64,000 bases of DNA from Natronolimnohabitans sp. A-GB9 (GTDB taxonomy: Archaea; Halobacteriota; Halobacteria; Halobacteriales; Natrialbaceae), in NCBI RefSeq assembly GCF_030848565.1, contig NZ_JAVDDV010000016.1:1-64000 (forward strand). The letters run 5' to 3'. A program made the position numbers and the translations under genes. A model generated the notes under the pieces. That model was given only the letters and a program-made list of their open reading frames with translations, was not told the origin of the DNA and did not search any database. Within the stretch, counting starts at the first letter, position 1; every line of letters starts with the position of its first letter. This document shows, in pieces, positions 18,114 through 27,003 of the stretch.

Positions 18114-19895
18114 ATGAAACACGACGCTTCGGAACTGGATGACGGTCGAGACGTCGACGGTGAAGGACAATCGACGTTTACCGACAGTAACGACGGATTA
18201 CTCGATCGACGATCGTACATGAAACTGGCTGGTGCGACAGCAGCCGCGACGGCGTTTACTATGGGCGCAAGCGCCGACAGCGACGACTACGAGGTCATCG
18301 AAGCCCGCGGCCAAGTGATCAACATCGGCAACGAAACGTTCGAGAACAAACTCGTCGACGTCTCGAACGGCAACGACATCACGTTCGTCGTCGACGGCGC
18401 AGCGACGATCCGTAACATCGGCGTCCACGGTCTCTACCAGGGCGACGGGTTCATCTTCTCTATTACCGCGCCACGTGGGACCGTCGAGTTCGAAAACATC
18501 TACATCGGCGACGGCGCCAACAAGTCGGGCTCGAGTTTCACTCACGGTCCCGGTGGAATCTTCTACCACGCAAGCGCCAGTGCGAACGTCGTCTTCCGCG
18601 AGTGTAACGTCCAGGGCTTCCCGAACAACGGCTGGTACTGTTCGAACAGCGCCAGCGGCGGCTCGATCACGTGGGAACGGTGCTTCGGGAAGAACAACGG
18701 CGTCTCGACGTTCCGCGCCGCCAACCGAAACGACACTCTCCGCGAGTGTGTCGCTTACAACGACGACACCGACTACTCCACCGAAAACGGCAGCTGGGGT
18801 GGCTACACGGAAGACTCCGGTCGCCCGCTGTGGGTCTGGCAGCCTGGCGGCATTACTGTCGAGGACTGCCATTTCGCCGCTGGAAACTACAACTCGGCCG
18901 TAATCACCCACCAGGGCGCCTCGGTCAGGCTCGACGGCGGCGCCGTCGCCGGCGGTACCCAGGGCAGTGTCGACACCTCGAGTGCCGGTACCGATCCCGA
19001 CCTCTCGCTTCCCGAGGGCGTCCCCGAAAGCGCCGAAGCCGCCGCAGCCGGCGGCTCCGGCAGCGCCTCGAGCGGGTCGAGCGACGAAGACGACGAGGAG
19101 GACGCCGACGAACTCCCCCACCTCCTCCGATTCGATGGCGATACGTCGGACGTGAGTCGATACGAGTTCGTCGTCGACGGCGACGTCGAACCGGCAGACT
19201 ACGAGGGAGCGATCGACGACTCGACCGAGATCGACGGCAGCCAGGTCCACGGTGTCGTCGCAGACTGGCGCGACGTGTTCCGCTTCGACGGCGACCTCGA
19301 GGAGCTCACCGTCGACGGTCCGGCAACCGTGCTGGTCGACGGCGAGGAGATCGACCCCGACGACGTCGGCGCGGAACTCCCCCACGTCCTCGAGGTCGAG
19401 GGCCAGGGCGAGCCGACGAGCTTCGAGCTCACCGTCGACGGAACGATCGAACTCGACGAAGCGGACGACGATGAGGCGACGACGGTTTCGGGCTCGACGG
19501 TCCAGAGTTCGGTTACCGACGAGACCCTGGCGTTCCGGTTCTCGGGTGCGCTGACCGACGTCACGATCATCGACGGCGAGGCCGACGTCAGTCTCGACGG
19601 CGAGGAGATCGATCCCGACGAGTACGGCGACCACGAACTGCTCCCCCACGCGATCGTCTTCGACGGCACGGAGACCGACGAACCGAGTTCGTACGCCTTC
19701 GAAACCGGCGGTGAAGTCTACAAGGCGACCTATCAGGACGCCACGATCGATAGCGACGACGTGATCGACGACGGAACCGTCCGCGGCGTCGTCGACGACG
19801 GCCTCGACGCCTACTGGTTCGACGGCGATCTCGAGGAGTTCCGACTGGCTGGCGAGGCGACCGTCGACATCCAGTACAACGCTCGCGACCAGTAG
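18114..19895 (+). CDS. Tat-exported beta-helix protein with three C-terminal modules
   Basis: 593 residues. Tat signal LDRRSYMKLAGATAAATAF, then a beta-helix domain (about residues 55-300) nearly identical to that of the protein at 16733, a Gly/Ser and Asp/Glu linker (about 310-335), and three copies of a roughly 85-residue beta module. Each module starts near LPH.L...G, continues with SYEF.VDG.VE, then G.V.D...FRFDGDLEE, and ends with VDGEEIDPD. The last copy ends with WFDGDLEEF and ATVDIQYNARDQ at the C terminus. The acidic modules probably bind something on the cell surface or calcium; that is inference. Compare the single module at 12235 and four modules at 21306. Confidence 0.85.
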   Translation: MKHDASELDDGRDVDGEGQSTFTDSNDGLLDRRSYMKLAGATAAATAFTMGASADSDDYEVIEARGQVINIGNETFENKLVDVSNGNDITFVVDGAATIRNIGVHGLYQGDGFIFSITAPRGTVEFENIYIGDGANKSGSSFTHGPGGIFYHASASANVVFRECNVQGFPNNGWYCSNSASGGSITWERCFGKNNGVSTFRAANRNDTLRECVAYNDDTDYSTENGSWGGYTEDSGRPLWVWQPGGITVEDCHFAAGNYNSAVITHQGASVRLDGGAVAGGTQGSVDTSSAGTDPDLSLPEGVPESAEAAAAGGSGSASSGSSDEDDEEDADELPHLLRFDGDTSDVSRYEFVVDGDVEPADYEGAIDDSTEIDGSQVHGVVADWRDVFRFDGDLEELTVDGPATVLVDGEEIDPDDVGAELPHVLEVEGQGEPTSFELTVDGTIELDEADDDEATTVSGSTVQSSVTDETLAFRFSGALTDVTIIDGEADVSLDGEEIDPDEYGDHELLPHAIVFDGTETDEPSSYAFETGGEVYKATYQDATIDSDDVIDDGTVRGVVDDGLDAYWFDGDLEEFRLAGEATVDIQYNARDQ

Positions 19896-20019
19896 TCAGA
19901 GCGAAGCCGACGACGACGGCCGACGCGATCGGTAATTCGTACTGTAGGTGACGGCGCGATTTCGCGACCGACCGGTGAATAGTTCTGTCCGACAATATAA
20001 CCAATCTCGACAACCCACC

Positions 20020-20042
20020 CACCCCACTACTTCCGCTGTTAG
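20020..20042 (-). repeat. ORB-like repeat, class 1, inverted copy
   Basis: Read on the minus strand this is ctaacagcggaagtagtggg followed by gtg. It is inverted relative to the copies at 20201 and 20249, an arrangement typical of Orc-binding repeats around an unwinding element. Confidence 0.55.
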
Positions 20043-20200
20043 TGAGTGTAACAGTGCCATCACCCTCCATGTGAGGAGGGTGATTTAGTTTAGTAATGAA
20101 CAGCGTGCGGTTACTGTTTTTTCTAATTCTACTTAACATTAATCTAGCTCACTAGAAAGGTATCTCCAAACTGCGTCGGTGAGTGCAGAGGCGTTTCACT

Positions 20201-20271
20201 CTAACAGCGGAACTGGTGGGGTGGGTGTCTTGGAGAAAACTTCTAGCCGTAACAGCGGAAGTGGTGGTGTG
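20201..20271 (+). repeat. ORB-like repeats, class 1, two direct copies
   Basis: ctaacagcggaactggtggg at 20201-20220 (continuing gtggg) and gtaacagcggaagtggtggt at 20249-20268. The shared AACAGCGGAA.TGGTGG core differs from the other two origin-type repeat classes in the window but has the same general form as haloarchaeal ORBs, including the flanking G run. Confidence 0.55.
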
Positions 20272-20314
20272 AGAGGGAAACGTCTCCTTCTACCGATAGA
20301 AGCAGTAAATGAGG

Positions 20315-20818
20315 CTATAGTGAGGTTCCGACCAACTCTTCCAACCCGGCTTTCACACTCGAGACGGACTGGTTCAATTCGTGTTCTTTGAACTTCCCGC
20401 CGCCTTTCCCTTGGTTGCGCCAATCCGAATGTATAATTCCGAGTGTCTCCAATTCAGCGAGATACTCTCGTACTGCCCGATCGGACACTGGATCAGTGGC
20501 CCGCTGATCACACAATTTCTCGTATGGTGGACGGATCTCCCGCGTTCGAGCCGGAGTCTCCCCTCGTTCTTCTAGCAAACACAGCGCCCAGAGCACAAGT
20601 TGCCCATGTAACGAGTAATTGCTGATCCCTTCGATCACTTGATTCGTCTGAAGTCGTTTTCGGGCCCTTCGGACATGATCCTCGGTCACGTGATCGGTAT
20701 TTTCCTCTCGCGCAATATCTCCGCTCTCGAGCAGCAAGTCGAGTGCCTGTCGAGCGTCACCGGAGTCTTTCGCCCCATATGCCGCACACATTTCGATGGC
20801 CCCATTTTCAAGACTCTG
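20315..20818 (-). pseudogene. Truncated Orc1/Cdc6, lid and winged-helix part only
   Basis: About 165 residues corresponding to the C-terminal half of Orc1/Cdc6. DSGDARQALDLLLESGDIA is the AAA+ sensor-2/lid helix, and RPPYEKLCDQRATDPVSDRAV, YLAELETLGII and GKGGGKF form the winged helix. No Walker A or B is encoded upstream; similarity stops near 20810. The fragment keeps an open frame and the DNA-binding domain, so it could still bind DNA, but a complete initiator is missing. Adjacent class 1 repeats are probably its former binding sites. Confidence 0.8.
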
Positions 20819-20965
20819 AGCTTCCTGGGTGACTCAGGAAATTCGGTGTGGGAAGGGCCGTTTGTGGCGTAACTCTCGGGAAACGCGGTGTGTGGCCTGT
20901 ATCAGATGATAGCCTTTCGTCGATGCTCGAGGTGGACACGTCGAGAACAATGCGACGATCAGATA

Positions 20966-21036
20966 CGCTCGTACTGCCCGATCGGACACCGGATCGGTGG
21001 CCCGCCGATCACACGATTTCTCGTATGGTGGACGGT
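20966..21036 (-). pseudogene. Duplicated winged-helix fragment of the same cdc6
   Basis: About 67 bases repeat 20470-20537 with only a few changes (for example cgtactgcccgatcggacac in both). On the minus strand it reads RPPYEKSCDRRATDPVSDRAV, the same winged-helix stretch as in the fragment at 20315-20818. It shows a local duplication or the remnant of a second cdc6 copy. Confidence 0.75.
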
Positions 21037-21305
21037 AGATGAATGAAAGCGGCTCCCGCGCCTGAAACGGGAACAGATGCTGGCACGCGAACTGCTCCGG
21101 TACTGGATGACGGTCGTCGGGAGCCAGCCGTTACTTCGAGAGCCGTGAATAAAAGTCCTTCCTCCACGAGTGGTCACGAAATCGACAGTCGACGGCCCGA
21201 ACGAAAGTCGACCGTCGGCCGACGCACACGAACTGTCGGCACCGAAATAGAACGTCACGAGAACGTGGTCGGGTACCGTCGACCGGCAGCGAAAAAGCAG
21301 CGACG
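21037..21305. other. Spacer after the beta-helix gene
   Basis: No supported gene. Open frames here lack haloarchaeal codon bias or similarity to anything I recognise. Confidence 0.35.
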
Positions 21306-23423
21306 TTACTGGCTGTGGACGTTGTACTCGACGTCGACGGTCGCGTCGCCGGCTAACTGGAAGTCGACGATATCGCCGTCGAACCAGTAGGCGTCGAGGC
21401 CGTCCCCGACGCTCCCAGTGACGGACGTCCCTTCGATGACGTCGTCTTCGTCGGCCGAGGCGTCGCGGTAGTTCGACGCGATCACGTCACCGTCGATATC
21501 GAACGAGTACGTCGACTCACCGTCCGTATCGGTACCGTCGATGACGACCGCGTGGGGGAGCAGTTCCGTCTCGCCGATCTCGTCGGGGTCGACGCGTTCC
21601 TCGTCGACGTAGACGCGTGCGTCCCCGTCGATGAGCGTGATATCGCTGATCGCACCGGAAAACCGGAAGCGCTGGACGTCACGTTCGATCGATCCCTCGA
21701 GTGTGCTCTCGGCGATCGTCGAGTCCGTCGCATCGTCACCCGGCATTCGGTCGACCGTCCCGTCGACGCTGACTTCGTAGCTCGCGGGCGACCCATCGCC
21801 GACGATCGTCAGCACGTGTGGGAGTTCCGCGCCGTAGTCGGCGGGATCGACTTCCTCGCCGTCGACGTAGACGCGTGCGTTCCCATCGACGGTGAGCTCC
21901 TCGAGGTCGCCGTCGAACAGGAAGGCGTCGCGCCAGCCGGCGACCGAGCCCGTGACGGTGCCGCTGTCGATGACGTCCGCTTCGTCGATAGTAGCGCCGT
22001 GTTCGTTCGATTTCTCGACGGCACCACTGACGGTAAACTCATAGCGCGTACCGCCGGCGGTTCCGACGCCGTCGATCAGGATCGTGTGCTCGTAGTCGGT
22101 GTCGTGCCACGGCATGTCACCTTTCCAGTCGTCGCCAGTCGCCCCCTCCAGTGGGTAGCGCTCGAGGTGAGATTCGACGTCGTTGACGACCGGTTCGGCC
22201 GGTCCCTCGACGGTAACGTCGATCAGGTTCGTATCGAACTCCCAGGCGTGGCGGCCATCAGCGACACGTCCCGCGGCGCGAGTGCCGTCGTCGCTGATCC
22301 ACATGAGCTCCTCCTCGATCGTCGCGTCGTTGTACGTCGAGGGCTCGATCGGTCCCGCTTCGATCTCGAAGTAGTAGTCGGTCGGCTCGTCCTCGTCCTC
22401 GGCGACGAACTCGTAGGTGTGCTGGAGATCCTCGTGGTCGCCTCGAGAGTCGTCTGTGTCGGGTTCCGAAGTGCCACCGGTCGATCCGGCGGTGCCCGAC
22501 ACGGCCTCCTCGGGTGAGGTGGGGACGCCCTCCGGGACGGAGAGATCGGCACTGCCGTTCTCGACGCCGCTTCCCTCGGAGTAGCTGCCCGAACCCGACA
22601 TACTGTAGCCGCTGTGGCGCGTGTCCTCGACGTAGGTATTGGAGCCGTCGCGGCCGAAGATCGACGCGCCGTTACCGTACGGACCGCCGTCGAAGTCACA
22701 GCCGACGACCTCCTGGTCGCCCCAGCCCCAGAACGGCCGACCCACGTACCGGCCGGTTCCGTCGTTGTACGCGACGCAGTCGACCACTTCGCCGCCGTCG
22801 GAGACGCGCATCGAGGCGACGTAGTTGTTCTTCCCGAAGCAGTTTTCGATCCTGACGGTTCCCGGCGTATCGTAGGCGGCCGGGCTGGCGTAGATACCGT
22901 TGTTCGGCCAGTCCTCGAGGTAGACGTTCCGAATGTCGAGATGGCCGGAGTGGTCACGGTGGACGAAGATGCCGACCTGACCGTGAGAGCTGTAGGAACT
23001 CGGCCGGACACAGCCATCGCCGAGGTACACGTTCTCGATCGTAGACGTGTTCCCGCCGTCGTCGAGCGCGACGATCGCGTTGTGATCGTGGTTGTGAGTC
23101 CCACGGAACCCGACGTTCCGGATCGTCCAGTTCGTCGCGTCCGCGACGATGGTAAACCAGTTCCCGTTCGAGAAGTCGATAATCTTGTTCTCGAAGACCT
23201 CACCGTCGTCGAGAATGTAGTTGCTGTTGTCCGCTTCGATGACGTCGTACTCCTCGTCGGAGGCACCCACCGCACCGGACGCAGCGACAGCGGCGGTCGC
23301 AGCGCCGGCGAGTTTCAGATACGACCGACGGTCAATTAATCCGTTATTACCGCTGTTATCGCCGCTTACAGGCCGCTTCTGGCCCGATTCGCTATCATCC
23401 AGTTCCGAAATATCGCGTGCCAT
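21306..23423 (-). CDS. Tat-exported beta-helix protein with four C-terminal modules
   Basis: 705 residues from the ATG at 23423 (a GTG/ATG nine codons upstream lies inside the promoter element and is rejected). Tat signal LIDRRSYLKLAGAATAAVAA, then a beta-helix (about residues 60-300) with turns like NWTIRNVGFRGT, STIENVYLGDG, HLDIRNVYLEDWPNNGIY, VRIENCFGKNN. It is homologous to but clearly diverged from the helix domains at 16733 and 18114. After an Asp/Gly/Ser linker come four modules of the same family, the first (near residue 340) most diverged, the last ending YWFDGDIVDFQ and VDVEYNVHSQ. It lies convergent to the 18114 gene across the broken cdc6 region. Confidence 0.85.
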   Translation of the reverse strand: MARDISELDDSESGQKRPVSGDNSGNNGLIDRRSYLKLAGAATAAVAASGAVGASDEEYDVIEADNSNYILDDGEVFENKIIDFSNGNWFTIVADATNWTIRNVGFRGTHNHDHNAIVALDDGGNTSTIENVYLGDGCVRPSSYSSHGQVGIFVHRDHSGHLDIRNVYLEDWPNNGIYASPAAYDTPGTVRIENCFGKNNYVASMRVSDGGEVVDCVAYNDGTGRYVGRPFWGWGDQEVVGCDFDGGPYGNGASIFGRDGSNTYVEDTRHSGYSMSGSGSYSEGSGVENGSADLSVPEGVPTSPEEAVSGTAGSTGGTSEPDTDDSRGDHEDLQHTYEFVAEDEDEPTDYYFEIEAGPIEPSTYNDATIEEELMWISDDGTRAAGRVADGRHAWEFDTNLIDVTVEGPAEPVVNDVESHLERYPLEGATGDDWKGDMPWHDTDYEHTILIDGVGTAGGTRYEFTVSGAVEKSNEHGATIDEADVIDSGTVTGSVAGWRDAFLFDGDLEELTVDGNARVYVDGEEVDPADYGAELPHVLTIVGDGSPASYEVSVDGTVDRMPGDDATDSTIAESTLEGSIERDVQRFRFSGAISDITLIDGDARVYVDEERVDPDEIGETELLPHAVVIDGTDTDGESTYSFDIDGDVIASNYRDASADEDDVIEGTSVTGSVGDGLDAYWFDGDIVDFQLAGDATVDVEYNVHSQ

Positions 23424-23431
23424 ACGACAAT

Positions 23432-23456
23432 GTAATTCGCGATTACCCACATAAGC
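23432..23456 (-). promoter_or_regulatory. Shared promoter type, gene at 23423
   Basis: On the minus strand GAAGGCTTATG with TATA hexamer from 23456 to 23451 and GAATTAC from 23438 to 23432, again exactly 18 bases start to start, and ATG 33 bases after the TATA start. Confidence 0.6.
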
Positions 23457-23616
23457 CTTCTGAATATGTTGAATAACAGCCCAAAATAGTCATCATATCT
23501 TGAAAGTACAGAGCTAGATAACATCGTTTGTTCAATTATTATGGTTTCAGAGACATTCACGAAGATCGTACGGTCGGCGAAGCGTAGAGAAACGATACCG
23601 GTAGTACGAGCCGGTG

Positions 23617-25536
23617 TCACTCGAGAGAAACGTCGTCTAAATTATCGAAGACGAACTCGACGGCGCGTGAGCGAATCTCCACCAGTTCCGTATACGTACT
23701 CACGGCGTCGAACTGTCGGTCGAGTTCGAGGCGGTGGAGATAGACACTCGGGAGGTACAGTTCGAACGTCCGGGTCGGGATTCCAAGCGCCTGGCAGTAG
23801 CTGCGGATCGTCGACCGGGTGAGACGCGCATATTCGTTGTCCTCACAGAATGCGGTTCGGAAGCCGTCTTCGATACCGCCGAACACCTGCATCGCTGTTT
23901 CCAGCACAAGAAATCCGGCGTCGATGATCGGCGACGCCTCGAGGGCACCGTACTCCCAGTCGATGACGGTCGTCACTTCGTCGTCGGCGACGTGAATGTT
24001 TCCAGTGAGGTAATCCCCATGAACGGGTGTAAAGAAGGTCGTGACCGGCTCGTCGATCGCGGGCGGTTCGATACCAGTGGGTTCGAACCGGAGATCGTCG
24101 CGTACCTCGGCCGGGGAGCGGGTCACCGTCGGTCCGCGAAACGTCTGCTGGAACTCGACGAGCCAGTCGAAGCCAAGTTGAAGCACTCGCTCGTAAGACC
24201 GGAGGTCACTCGAGAGATCGTCCTCGAGCGACGAGCCGGCGACGGGATCTTCCGCTCTGGCCTCGCCGAGCGGTGACGCGGCACCGACCCCCTCCGGAAG
24301 CGTCTCGACGATCGGCTCGTCGGTCGCGTGCAGCGACGACAGCACCGCGTTCTCCCGTTCGGTAAACGGCGCGTGAGCCGGCCGGTTCGGATACTTCCAC
24401 ACTCGGTCGACGCCCGTCTCGCCGATGTCGAGGACGACCGATCGGGTCCGTCCGGAGACCAGCAACGGCTCGCCGAACTCGGGCGACGATCGAACCTCCT
24501 CGGCACCGTTCGTACACACCGCGAGAACGCTCGGATACCATCGTCTCAGGAGGTCCATTCGGTTGCCAAGCGAGACCAGTGGCTTTCCCATCCCTGCGAG
24601 CTGCCCGCGCTCGGCGAGGACGAACTCGGCGACCGTCTCGACGGCCCGATCGTCCTCGATGTCGAAGACGAACAACGGACGGCTCGCGGTCGGAAACAGC
24701 GAATACAGCGAGACCGTCTCGAATCCGGCCTCGGTCGCCATCGACCGATACGCGGACGGCGTTCCGGCCGTCAGCGATAGCGTGGCCTCCGATCCGGGCG
24801 CGTCCATCCCGAGAAGGTCCGTCACACCTGTCTGGCGCGGCCAGCCGTCGGCGGTGAAGACGATCGTTCCCTCGTCGTCGAGGTACTCGGACAGCCGGGC
24901 AAGTCGAGTCCGTACCTCGGTCATGCTCGAGCCGGTGAAGTCGGCGACGATCGTATCGAACGACTCCGGACCGAACGGCAGCCGATCCTCGGTCGTGTGG
25001 ATCGGAAGCAGTCGATCGGCGTTGTCGTAATCGTCTCGCTCCGTCGCCACACGGAGTTTCGAGAGGTTCGAATCGACAGCGACCACAGGCTCACCGAGTT
25101 CGGCGAGGATATGTGCCCGCCGTCCGAACCCGGCACCGACGTCGAGACAGCGCCCGGTGATCTCGTCGGCGAGGAGTGACAGCCACGCCTCCCGGTTGAC
25201 GTCGTATATCGCGTCTAGCGCGTCGGTCCGGTTCTCGTGGCCCTCGAGGACCGTCGCCGTCGCATCACGGATCGACCCCTCTTCGGTGTCCGTCGCGAGC
25301 GACCGGAGCACGTCGGTCTCGAGCAAGCGCGGACTCGAGGCATCGTCACGTGACGGGTGACGGGCACCCGACTCGGGAACCAGAGAGGGGATCCCGTGTC
25401 TGAACTCGCCCTCGAATCCACAGTGGCGACAGGTCAGGGACTCGAGCGTGATCGGTTCCTCACAGTCGGGACAGGCTGGTCGAAGTCTGTCGAGCAGCGG
25501 CGATTCGATCGTTTCGTGGTTCGGATTCAGTGACAT
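23617..25536 (-). CDS. Zinc-ribbon, methyltransferase and phosphotransferase fusion
   Basis: 639 residues in three parts. Residues 19-42 form a CPDC...CRHC zinc ribbon. A Rossmann methyltransferase follows with motif I CLDVGAGFGRR at about 130-140 and motif II VVAVDSN. The C-terminal part is an aminoglycoside/choline-kinase-like domain with VHGDYLTGN (HGD near 506) and VIDWEYG (near 525), though the expected first catalytic Asn and Asp spacing is slightly altered (HGDYLTGN). The stop of the flippase gene lies three bases before this start, so they are co-transcribed. Likely it methylates and phosphorylates, or binds, a lipid-linked sugar carried by the flippase pathway. That substrate link is inference. 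Confidence 0.8.
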   Translation of the reverse strand: MSLNPNHETIESPLLDRLRPACPDCEEPITLESLTCRHCGFEGEFRHGIPSLVPESGARHPSRDDASSPRLLETDVLRSLATDTEEGSIRDATATVLEGHENRTDALDAIYDVNREAWLSLLADEITGRCLDVGAGFGRRAHILAELGEPVVAVDSNLSKLRVATERDDYDNADRLLPIHTTEDRLPFGPESFDTIVADFTGSSMTEVRTRLARLSEYLDDEGTIVFTADGWPRQTGVTDLLGMDAPGSEATLSLTAGTPSAYRSMATEAGFETVSLYSLFPTASRPLFVFDIEDDRAVETVAEFVLAERGQLAGMGKPLVSLGNRMDLLRRWYPSVLAVCTNGAEEVRSSPEFGEPLLVSGRTRSVVLDIGETGVDRVWKYPNRPAHAPFTERENAVLSSLHATDEPIVETLPEGVGAASPLGEARAEDPVAGSSLEDDLSSDLRSYERVLQLGFDWLVEFQQTFRGPTVTRSPAEVRDDLRFEPTGIEPPAIDEPVTTFFTPVHGDYLTGNIHVADDEVTTVIDWEYGALEASPIIDAGFLVLETAMQVFGGIEDGFRTAFCEDNEYARLTRSTIRSYCQALGIPTRTFELYLPSVYLHRLELDRQFDAVSTYTELVEIRSRAVEFVFDNLDDVSLE

Positions 25537-25539
25537 GGG

Positions 25540-27003
25540 TTACAGTGCGTTGGCGAGTTGTTGGAGGTCGAGCAGTCCGGTGAGAACGGAGAGGGTGCTC
25601 CAGACCGCGACACCCAGTGCGATAACGAAAGCAAGCGAGAGGAATCCCTCGACGAAGGAGACGGCGAAGAAGACGACGACCGCCATCACGCCGGTGACAG
25701 CCGTGATAAGCGCGATACGGCGGACGAGATACCCGACCCGAAGATCGAACTCCAGGTGAATGATGTACACGTTCGCGAGCGTGTACAGCGAGTAGGTAAC
25801 GACCGTCGCGACTGCGGCGCCGACGACGCCGATCGTCGGAATGAGAACGATATTCAGGCCAACGTTCATGACCGCCGTCGTCCCCTTGACGATCGCACGC
25901 TCGCGGGCCCGTCCCAGGAAATCCAGCCCGTTGCTGGTGAGTTTCGTGATCGACTGTAAGACGGCGTAGAACGCGAGGACCTGGAGCACGGGGACCGCGT
26001 TCAGGTATTCGTCGCCGAAGACCAACTTGAGGGCCGGTTCGGCGACGAGAGCGAGACCCGCTGCGATCGGAATGTACAACAACAGCGTATTCGAGAGCGC
26101 AGTTTCGTAGATCCGTGCAGCACCGTCGACGTTTCCATTCGCTTTCTGTGCGCCGTAGGTCGGTGAGAGTGTGAACCCGAGTGCCGTCGCCGGCGTCTCG
26201 ACGAACTGGATGACCTGTTTGCTGATGACGTAGTACGACACCGCCACCGGATTTAAGAAGAAGCCGACGAGGACGGTGTCGACTTCCTTGTCCAGGACGT
26301 TTGCCGTGCTCGTCGCGGTCAACGGAACCGAGTACTCGCCGATCCGGCGTGGCAGTCCGTCCTCGATCGACGGCGCAGCCGCGTGATCGCGGTAGTACCG
26401 GACGTAGATCGTGCCGAGTCCGATGACGGTTACGAGCGCGAACGCGAGAATGTAACCCACGAGCGCGCCGATGGCCCCGAATCCGAGAACGACGAACCCG
26501 ATCGCGAACACGAATCGACAGCCGCGATCGATCGCGTGGACCGTCGCGCTGAACTTGATCTCCTCGAGTCCCTGCAACATCAATCGAACGTAGGTCGCAA
26601 GCGCCTCGAACGCCAGATACAGGGCCCCCAACAGGAGAAGCGGCGTCAAATCGGGCTCTTCGAGGATGGTGGCGATCTGTCGATGCCCGACGGCCATGAC
26701 GACCGCGACGATCACGATCGCCGCCACGTTGAACGCCAGCACCGTCCGGAAGATATGTGGCAGTTGATCCGGTCGTTGCTCCTTGTACTCCGAGACGTAT
26801 CGCGCTCCGGACTTGGCGATGCCGAGCTTGCTGAAGATGCCGACCGTCGAAAACACCGAGATCGCGAGAAACAACAGCCCGTACTCGTCGGGGCCGAGCA
26901 ACCGAGCCAGCAGGACCATCAGCAAGCCGCTCGAGACGATCGCGACGATCCGACCCAGGAATTCGGCCTTGAATCGACCCGTAAGTTGCTCCGTGAGATC
27001 CAT
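25540..27003 (-). CDS. Wzx-type polysaccharide/oligosaccharide flippase
   Basis: 487 residues with 12-14 hydrophobic segments. The start, AEFLGRIVAIVSSGLLMVLLARLLGPDEYGLLFLA, is the signature opening of the MVF/MATE-like RfbX/Wzx (Polysacc_synt) family; later RVGYLVRRIALITAV also fits. Members move lipid-linked oligosaccharides across the membrane; haloarchaeal AglR is a relative. First gene of a two-gene operon with the methyltransferase/kinase fusion. It supports reading the whole 1-28 kb region as a surface glycan locus. Confidence 0.9.
   Translation of the reverse strand: MDLTEQLTGRFKAEFLGRIVAIVSSGLLMVLLARLLGPDEYGLLFLAISVFSTVGIFSKLGIAKSGARYVSEYKEQRPDQLPHIFRTVLAFNVAAIVIVAVVMAVGHRQIATILEEPDLTPLLLLGALYLAFEALATYVRLMLQGLEEIKFSATVHAIDRGCRFVFAIGFVVLGFGAIGALVGYILAFALVTVIGLGTIYVRYYRDHAAAPSIEDGLPRRIGEYSVPLTATSTANVLDKEVDTVLVGFFLNPVAVSYYVISKQVIQFVETPATALGFTLSPTYGAQKANGNVDGAARIYETALSNTLLLYIPIAAGLALVAEPALKLVFGDEYLNAVPVLQVLAFYAVLQSITKLTSNGLDFLGRARERAIVKGTTAVMNVGLNIVLIPTIGVVGAAVATVVTYSLYTLANVYIIHLEFDLRVGYLVRRIALITAVTGVMAVVVFFAVSFVEGFLSLAFVIALGVAVWSTLSVLTGLLDLQQLANAL

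Larger units (their letters stand above)
19896..20314. other. Intergenic region with origin-like repeats
   Basis: It contains three copies of a CTAACAGCGGAAGTGGTGGGGTG-class repeat (annotated separately in parts) and short AT-rich segments around 20100-20160. It lies downstream of a broken cdc6 gene, the usual side for origin elements. No protein gene recognised. Confidence 0.5.

Noticed and set aside
19198-19649. Long open frames opposite the beta-helix and module genes
   Set aside because: They mirror the GC3-rich real genes on the other strand, have no start signals or domains, and carry low-complexity Val/Asp or Arg/Ser runs.
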